Both the position numbers and the translations under genes were made by a program. A DNA stretch of 32,110 bases. Source: Candidatus Magasanikbacteria bacterium RIFCSPHIGHO2_02_FULL_48_18 (GTDB lineage: Bacteria > Patescibacteriota > Patescibacteriia > Magasanikbacterales > UBA922). The notes under the pieces are model-generated. The model was not told the origin of the DNA. It saw only the letters and a list, made by a program, of their open reading frames with translations, and searched no databases. Location: positions 93,780 to 125,889 of the forward strand of contig MFQC01000001.1 in assembly GCA_001784285.1 (NCBI GenBank), read 5' to 3'. This document shows positions 26,252-32,110 of the stretch, one piece after another. The first letter of the stretch is position 1; each line of letters begins with the position of its first letter.

Positions 26252-29200
26252 TCAAGCGGAAAGGGAAACCGTATTTTTTGGTTCCAGCCGTTCATTCCGG
26301 GCGATAATACCTCCGCGAGACTGCGGCGTATAATCAATAACATCTGTTTGTTTTTTATGGTGCGTCAATCGTTCATACGTGACATAATATTTGCTCGGAC
26401 CGACCAACGACGCATACCGTCCTTTTCTGTCCGTTACCTTTGTATCCACTAATTTATTATACACCGCGTCAAAAATACGAACCACCACTTTATCAAGCGG
26501 TTCTTTTTTTTCACTATCCAAAATAACCCCATATTGATTGCCAATCTTCACACGTGCCAAGCGTCGAAACAAAGAAAAAAAGAGTATATGGAGGCAAAGA
26601 AGAAAAAAAATAAAAAGATTTGGGCTGATAAGAAAAGACAAAAACGCGAGAAAAATCCCCAAACTGCTTATGGCGTACCGTACGATTTTTTGTGAATGAT
26701 CTTTGAGAATTTCTGAAGTGGATCGAACCATATCTCCAGGATCTAAAGGAATATTATAGGCAATAACGCGTCCATCGTCGAGAGCGGTGATCGTCTCTCC
26801 GTGATACAAATCCGTATACGATGAATCCTCATCCGCTGAATGCAGATGTTCGCTGAATCCCTGAAACCCCGATTTTGTAACCGCAATCGAGTATTTTCCT
26901 TTGGGCACAATAAAGAGATAACGCCCCTCCATGTCTGTGACGCGAGACTCTTGGATGGCGCCTGTTTTTTTGTTGATCAAACGCACCACGGCAAGATCAA
27001 TCGGCCGCTTGGTAAACGCGTGATACACAACCCCTGTTTTTCTCCGTTTGCGCAAACGGAGAAGCGTGAACGGTTGCGTAAAAAGGTACCGCATGTACGA
27101 TAATACCTGCGCCATGCCAAAGCCGGCCGCGACATTGGCAGCGCTCGCGACCGCGACCGCCGGAGCCACGTAGATCTGATTCGCGCTTTCCACGCGCGGA
27201 TCATTGATAATATCTTCCACAACCGGAGCAACCTTTTTCCCAATAGCGCTCATGGTTTTGGCAACAGATGGTGGAAGAAGCAAAAGAGAAGACGCGGACT
27301 GTTTCAACGTCTTTTTGTCTGTGTCTTCCTCGGTGTCAATACTATTATTTGATGAAGAAATTGGAAAAACGCCCTGTTCGCCTGTTGGAAGAGGTATGTC
27401 AGAAGAAAAATTGGAACCAGCTTGTTCTCCATTCGCGGGTTCTGAGAGCGGTTTGTTTTCCGGTTCTTGCAATGACTCTTCCTCAAGTATTTGTTGCGGT
27501 TCTTCTTTGGATTTTTCTGGCTGTTCTTCTTCGGTTTGTTCTGAAACGTTGACCGTATACGAAGCGATAGCGCTCTTGTTTCCCGCAACATCTGCCGCTT
27601 GAAGCGTAAATGTATAGGCCCCTGGAGAAAACACTACCGGAATTGATAATGACCACGTGCCGCTCAAACTCGCCGTGGTCGTATAACCCTCCAGCGCCGC
27701 AACCCACAGTCTGGGAAACCCATAAAACGCACCTTCTGAAACAGAGGATACTTGTATGGTTGGCTGAGAGAGAAAAACAGTGACGCCCGGTTCTGCCGTC
27801 CCCAAAAAAGTTACGTTCATACCGTTTCCGTTTGGATCCGGTTCAAACGAAGATTTTAAAAAAACAGGCACAGCCGGAGCAATGGTGTCGAGATAGGCGC
27901 ACGCATAGGTATCGTAGGTAAACTGTTCTGATGTGTTGCGAAATCGCGCGTGAATACATTTTTTTCCATCTTGACCTTCCAGAAAAAATGGGAGTTGAGA
28001 AACGATTGGCATAAAACTTGCATCGCCAAAATTTGGAGCAAGCATGTCTGAAGAAAGCGTCAGCGCAACCTGATCCGCGTAGGAAACGTCAAATTTTATA
28101 GTGACATCGGGTATCTTGGTAAAAGACACCGGTTCGCCATTATCCCCAACAATGGTAATCAACCCTGTCGGTTGGAGTATTTCTTCTGAACAGAGTGGAT
28201 CGGACGGCGCGCACTCCTCTTCCGGTTCTTCTTCTTCCGATTCAACGGGCGGTTGCTGGAGGGGTTCAGCGGGCGGAGCAGGCGGCACGACCGGAATGGG
28301 CACTGCCCCGCATGCATTCGTCGTTACCGTCATGTTCGACGACCAGGCCGAAACACTCCCGACGCTATTGCGCGACGTTACATGAAAGGTATAATCCGTT
28401 CCACAATTTAATGAGGAAAATGTGTAGGCGGTCGCAGACGTCCACCCGGACGTCATTGCGGTATTTGATATATGTTCAATACGATACTCCGTTCCATTTG
28501 GATTTCCATTTTGAGCCCAAGAAATCGTCGCGGCCTCCCCGGACACATCGGACGCAGTCAACACGTTTGGAACGGCAGAAAGCGTGGTTGTGGAAATTTC
28601 TGTTGTTGAGGAAACGACGTGTCCCCATGCGTCATACGTAAAAAGATTGAAATAATAGACGGTGTTTGGCGTGAGGCCGGAAAATGCCACGCTTATGTCT
28701 TCCTCATTAAAATCGTCATCACCAAGCGCAGGATCGGTGGAAGAGGTAAAGGCGCTATCTGTCACCGAAACAATCGCGACAGTATCGTAATAAATTTTAT
28801 ATTCTTGAAAATTGGCATCCGTCGATGTCACTGATGGATATACAAATGAGATGCTGGCAGGAGAAACCGTATTCAAAACAAGATCTCCTGGCACACTTGG
28901 CGCTTTGGTATCAATGAGAAATGCAGAAGAGGTTTGAAGCGTGCCATTTTCTAATCCGTCATTGGGGACAAACCGAAGAAAGACTCCCGCGTCTTCGGTG
29001 TTGGGGAGATCTGCCTCAATGTTCCATGAGATAGTGAGATTGACGGCGTAATCAGGATTTGTACCTGCACTGTCTGTATCTATTCCTGTAATGCTTCCAG
29101 TTCCAGGAATAGACGCGCCATAGTCTGCAACCACGTCTGAAATCGTTGAGCTTGTCCAGCTTGTGCCGTTGGTCGAGTGTTCGATGGTGAGGGAGGTGAT

Positions 29201-31108
29201 ATCGGCGTCGGCATCAGTGATGGTTGTTGTTACGGTGACGGTGGAGAAGGTAGTTTGGGATGGGAAACCGAGAATGGCGGTGGGGGTGGAGTTTGAATTT
29301 AATTTTGACAAAAAAATATCATCACTGCCATTATGAATGGGGTCATAACTGACTGCAGGAAAGTCTGCTCCTCTTGTGTATCCGCCGACGTACATATTTT
29401 TATTATATATACAAATAGCGTCAGCCCGTTCATTTGAAGAACCGCCAAGGTAAGAGGAACCAAGTAAAGTTCCAAGACTCGAATTTAATTTTGCGACAAA
29501 GACCTCATCGCCACCGCTATTACTTTGCCCATATACTCCTGTAGACGTTGGGAAATTAGTGCTCACGGTGTAGCCGGTGATGTAGACATTATCCGCTGAA
29601 TCCAATACCAGTGCATTCGCCTGATCCGCGTCACTGCCACCAACGAAAGTTGAAGCGGAAAGTGTGGTCAAATCCGCAGATAATTTTGAAACAAAAACAT
29701 CTTGTAATCCGGCGAGTGAATTATCATAGGCGCCAATCGTAGGAAAACTGCCACTCCATGTATATCCCGTAACGTACACACTCGATTCATCAGCAGATAG
29801 TGCCAGTGAACTTGCTCTTTCATTGCCGGAATTGCCGAGATATGTCGCAGCAGATAATGAAGAAAGACTCGAATTTAATTTTGCGACAAAGACCTCATCG
29901 CCACCGCTATTACTTTGCCCATATACTCCTGTAGACGTTGGGAAATTAGTGCTCACGGTGTAGCCGGTGATGTAGACATTGCCAGATGAGTCCAAGGCAA
30001 TAGCACCAGCTTGATCTGTGTCAGCGCCCCCGATAAACGTTGAAGCCGATAGCGTAGCCAGATCAGAAGAAAATTTTGAAACAAAAACATCCGTTACTCC
30101 ATTGAAAACTTCATCATACGCCTCTGTGGTTGTAGGAAAAATAAAACTCCATGTATACCCGGTGATGTATATGTTACCAGTCACATCACTTACCAATCCG
30201 TTTAGAACATCAGAGGATGACCCGCCCAAAAATGTCGACGCCGCCAAACTGGAAAAAGTCGGATCAATAATAACATCTCTTGACAGATCATATTGACCAA
30301 AATTTATACTCACTGTGTTATCCCTATTCACCACATACGATGCAGAAACTGAAATGTTGCTCCCGCCATCTTGTTGATATGTGTGTGGCGCTTCATGCAC
30401 AACTGTTTCAGCATCCGTTTTAAGCAATAATTTTCCTGTGTGGTCCACGGTCAATTCATCAATCCCCTCAAAGGCAAGCTGAATATCCTCAGGGTTTCCG
30501 TTTGGATGTATGACAATGTCATACTTAAGTTTGTTATCTGCAAAGAAAAAAACTGCATCAATATGTGGGTATATATTTCTAAAAATAATTTTTCCATACG
30601 TGGGAATGTCTGTCACATCCACACCCGAGACAAAATAATTCAAGGTCGCTTCTTGTTTATCCTCGGCACTAATCATCACGTCGTCTTGCTGACCTTCAAA
30701 ACGCATTTGATGCACCACCTCACGAACCAGTAACGTGGTAGTACTGGATTCTTCGCTCGCTATAGGATATTTATTTTGAAATACTATTTTTTCTTTCGTG
30801 AAATACACTGCGCCATTATTTCCTTGAAAATAATACAAAATATCTTCCGGCGCTTGCCCCTTGTTTTTGATGAAAAAAGGATTGATTTGTTCGACTTGTT
30901 GTCGTATCTTATCCAAATCTGTTTCTTCTAAATCAGTCTTTGAAAATGGCGGTACAGAATCTCTACGAAGTTTAGTATATGACAAAAACAAAAAAATAAT
31001 ACCAAAAAATAGTATTAATGCGCTCAATACCGCAGTTCGTGGTATGTATTTCATCATAGCTTCCAATCTCAGGCCAAATTGAGTATAATATAGCAGTTTA
31101 TCCGGCAT
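26252..31108 (-). CDS. Large surface protein: N-terminal TM, SBBP beta-propeller-like repeats, FN3/Ig-like domains, Pro/Glu linker, TM segments and two carboxypeptidase-regulatory-like domains
   Basis: Repeats such as ASTFIGGADTDQAGAIALDSSGNVYITGYTVSTNFPTSTGVYGQ; FN3-like blocks; C-terminal VDTKVTDRKGRYASLVGPSKYYVTY; start may be ATG near 31054-31057. Confidence 0.85.
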   Translation of the reverse strand: MPDKLLYYTQFGLRLEAMMKYIPRTAVLSALILFFGIIFLFLSYTKLRRDSVPPFSKTDLEETDLDKIRQQVEQINPFFIKNKGQAPEDILYYFQGNNGAVYFTKEKIVFQNKYPIASEESSTTTLLVREVVHQMRFEGQQDDVMISAEDKQEATLNYFVSGVDVTDIPTYGKIIFRNIYPHIDAVFFFADNKLKYDIVIHPNGNPEDIQLAFEGIDELTVDHTGKLLLKTDAETVVHEAPHTYQQDGGSNISVSASYVVNRDNTVSINFGQYDLSRDVIIDPTFSSLAASTFLGGSSSDVLNGLVSDVTGNIYITGYTWSFIFPTTTEAYDEVFNGVTDVFVSKFSSDLATLSASTFIGGADTDQAGAIALDSSGNVYITGYTVSTNFPTSTGVYGQSNSGGDEVFVAKLNSSLSSLSAATYLGNSGNERASSLALSADESSVYVTGYTWSGSFPTIGAYDNSLAGLQDVFVSKLSADLTTLSASTFVGGSDADQANALVLDSADNVYITGYTVSTNFPTSTGVYGQSNSGGDEVFVAKLNSSLGTLLGSSYLGGSSNERADAICIYNKNMYVGGYTRGADFPAVSYDPIHNGSDDIFLSKLNSNSTPTAILGFPSQTTFSTVTVTTTITDADADITSLTIEHSTNGTSWTSSTISDVVADYGASIPGTGSITGIDTDSAGTNPDYAVNLTISWNIEADLPNTEDAGVFLRFVPNDGLENGTLQTSSAFLIDTKAPSVPGDLVLNTVSPASISFVYPSVTSTDANFQEYKIYYDTVAIVSVTDSAFTSSTDPALGDDDFNEEDISVAFSGLTPNTVYYFNLFTYDAWGHVVSSTTEISTTTLSAVPNVLTASDVSGEAATISWAQNGNPNGTEYRIEHISNTAMTSGWTSATAYTFSSLNCGTDYTFHVTSRNSVGSVSAWSSNMTVTTNACGAVPIPVVPPAPPAEPLQQPPVESEEEEPEEECAPSDPLCSEEILQPTGLITIVGDNGEPVSFTKIPDVTIKFDVSYADQVALTLSSDMLAPNFGDASFMPIVSQLPFFLEGQDGKKCIHARFRNTSEQFTYDTYACAYLDTIAPAVPVFLKSSFEPDPNGNGMNVTFLGTAEPGVTVFLSQPTIQVSSVSEGAFYGFPRLWVAALEGYTTTASLSGTWSLSIPVVFSPGAYTFTLQAADVAGNKSAIASYTVNVSEQTEEEQPEKSKEEPQQILEEESLQEPENKPLSEPANGEQAGSNFSSDIPLPTGEQGVFPISSSNNSIDTEEDTDKKTLKQSASSLLLLPPSVAKTMSAIGKKVAPVVEDIINDPRVESANQIYVAPAVAVASAANVAAGFGMAQVLSYMRYLFTQPFTLLRLRKRRKTGVVYHAFTKRPIDLAVVRLINKKTGAIQESRVTDMEGRYLFIVPKGKYSIAVTKSGFQGFSEHLHSADEDSSYTDLYHGETITALDDGRVIAYNIPLDPGDMVRSTSEILKDHSQKIVRYAISSLGIFLAFLSFLISPNLFIFFLLCLHILFFSLFRRLARVKIGNQYGVILDSEKKEPLDKVVVRIFDAVYNKLVDTKVTDRKGRYASLVGPSKYYVTYERLTHHKKQTDVIDYTPQSRGGIIARNERLEPKNTVSLSA
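29474..29590. repeat. 117-bp exact direct repeat, copy 1 (within SBBP repeats)
   Basis: Identical to 29864-29980, offset 390 bp. Confidence 0.93.
29864..29980. repeat. 117-bp exact direct repeat, copy 2
   Basis: Identical to 29474-29590. Confidence 0.93.
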
Positions 31109-31176
31109 TTTCCAACCGACACGTAGCTTATAATACCCCTATTTACATATTATCCACATTGTATATATATTTTTTG

Positions 31177-31205
31177 TTGACCTAAGGCTATACTTATGGT
31201 ATCTT
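31177..31205 (+). promoter_or_regulatory. Putative promoter (TTGACC-17-TATCTT) for the downstream lipoprotein
   Basis: TTGACC 31177-31182, TATCTT 31200-31205. Confidence 0.45.
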
Positions 31206-31282
31206 AAGAAGTTTTAAACTCAATTTTTGGGTTAAGATATTTTTTTGTTCTTTTCAATTTACGACATTTGTAATTCTTCCAC

Positions 31283-31334
31283 AAATCTTACCCATTTTTT
31301 GTAAAAATATTTTTATGAAGTATGGGTAAGATTT
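31283..31334 (+). promoter_or_regulatory. Leader inverted repeat AAATCTTACCCAT...ATGGGTAAGATTT
   Basis: 13-bp perfect arms 31283-31295 and 31322-31334, 40 nt upstream of the SD. Confidence 0.7.
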
Positions 31335-31384
31335 CCCCTTTTTCTCTTTTTCCCCCGGCACAACAGTCGGGGTGGAGGTTTGTC

Positions 31385-32110
31385 ATGAAGAAGAATTTGT
31401 TGATCGTTGTGTCTTTTTTTTCTTTCTTTTCTGCTTGTGTAGACATGCAGGCGGCGAAGCGGGTTGATTGGGACACGACGGGGGGTGACGTTCTCACCGA
31501 TGGCGGTGGTGAGGACGTTTGGGGGGAGGATACCGCCGACGAAATGAGCTGGGAGGTGAAGTTCATCACGCGTGGTGAAAACTCATCAATTCCACCTCCC
31601 AAAAAAAGACGGGAATGGGTCGTCATCGAGCCGGCATGCGTGCCGGCCAGCTGCGTCGACGACAATTCGTGCACCGACGACGCCTGTGATCCGACGACGG
31701 GTTGCGTGTTCACTCCGAACACACAGCTCTGCGACGACGGCAACGCCTGCACCGCGGGCGATACCTGCGACGACGGCACGTGCGCGGGCACGGTCGTCGA
31801 GTGCGGCGATGGGAACGCCTGTACCGACGACATTTGCGACCCGGCCGTGGGCTGCACCCACAAAGCACTATCAGGATGTGGGGAAGAAGTCGCAGTTGAC
31901 CTCTGCAAACAGGTTAACTGCGACGACGGCGACATCTGCACCATCGACGGGTGCGACCCCGCCACCGGCTGCACCACGCAGCCGGCCGACTGCGACGACG
32001 GCAACGTCTGCACGGTCGACACCTGCAACAACGCGGACGGGTGCTTCCACGCACCCGCCAACTGCGACGACGGCGACCTGTGCACGGCGGACGCCTGCGA
32101 CCCGGCCGTG
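31385..32110 (+). CDS. Lipoprotein with Cys-rich CDDGNxCTxDxCDPxxGC repeats (runs off right edge; absent from ORF track)
   Basis: SD ggagg at 31374; MKKNLLIVVSFFSFFSACVDMQ lipobox-type signal; repeats such as DDNSCTDDACDPTTGCVF, CGDGNACTDDICDPAVGCTH, CDDGDICTIDGCDPATGCTT, CDDGNVCTVDTCNNADGCFH. Confidence 0.85.
   Translation, partial: MKKNLLIVVSFFSFFSACVDMQAAKRVDWDTTGGDVLTDGGGEDVWGEDTADEMSWEVKFITRGENSSIPPPKKRREWVVIEPACVPASCVDDNSCTDDACDPTTGCVFTPNTQLCDDGNACTAGDTCDDGTCAGTVVECGDGNACTDDICDPAVGCTHKALSGCGEEVAVDLCKQVNCDDGDICTIDGCDPATGCTTQPADCDDGNVCTVDTCNNADGCFHAPANCDDGDLCTADACDPAV

Noticed and set aside
29450-30060. Repeats that might suggest a CRISPR array
   Set aside because: Repeats are in-frame SBBP protein repeats with only two identical 117-bp copies; no short regularly spaced repeats and no cas genes.
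31288-32085. 265-aa minus-strand ORF with repeated SQ/SS motifs
   Set aside because: Its repetitiveness is the antisense shadow of the Cys-rich repeats of the plus-strand lipoprotein, which has a signal peptide and SD.

Overview
This looks like a chromosomal segment from a small-genome bacterium. Gene content and layout suggest Patescibacteria/CPR, but that is inference. Housekeeping genes: hisS (partial, minus), lepB, a tRNA cluster, csoR-copZ-like-copA, khpA-like/rpsP, lysA, smc, an NrnA-type DHH phosphoesterase, clpP, VanW, hsp20, pyrD (class 2), doxX, and an anaerobic class III RNR locus. Also present are tRNA-Ser, a 1618-aa SBBP-repeat surface protein, and the start of a Cys-rich repeat lipoprotein running off the right edge. 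The most interesting signals are: (1) an unannotated, apparently structured ~350-nt RNA on the minus strand at about 16.93-17.33 kb, with a near-consensus sigma70 promoter, a shared bidirectional terminator, a long hairpin, a three-way-junction-like element and a possible pseudoknot; (2) a class III RNR whose glycyl-radical C-terminal domain is encoded by its own ORF; (3) a PAS-sigma70/ECF fusion beside the RNR locus; (4) a 315-bp GIY-YIG cassette between 33-bp direct repeats of a tRNA-Ile 3' end, with three copies of a tRNA-derived hairpin; (5) GC-rich single-gene islands, including an AblB-like GNAT gene preceded by a possible Lys/Thr-rich leader peptide with a terminator, and a disulfide-type repeat lipoprotein. 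All family calls come from reading the sequence. No searches or folding were run.
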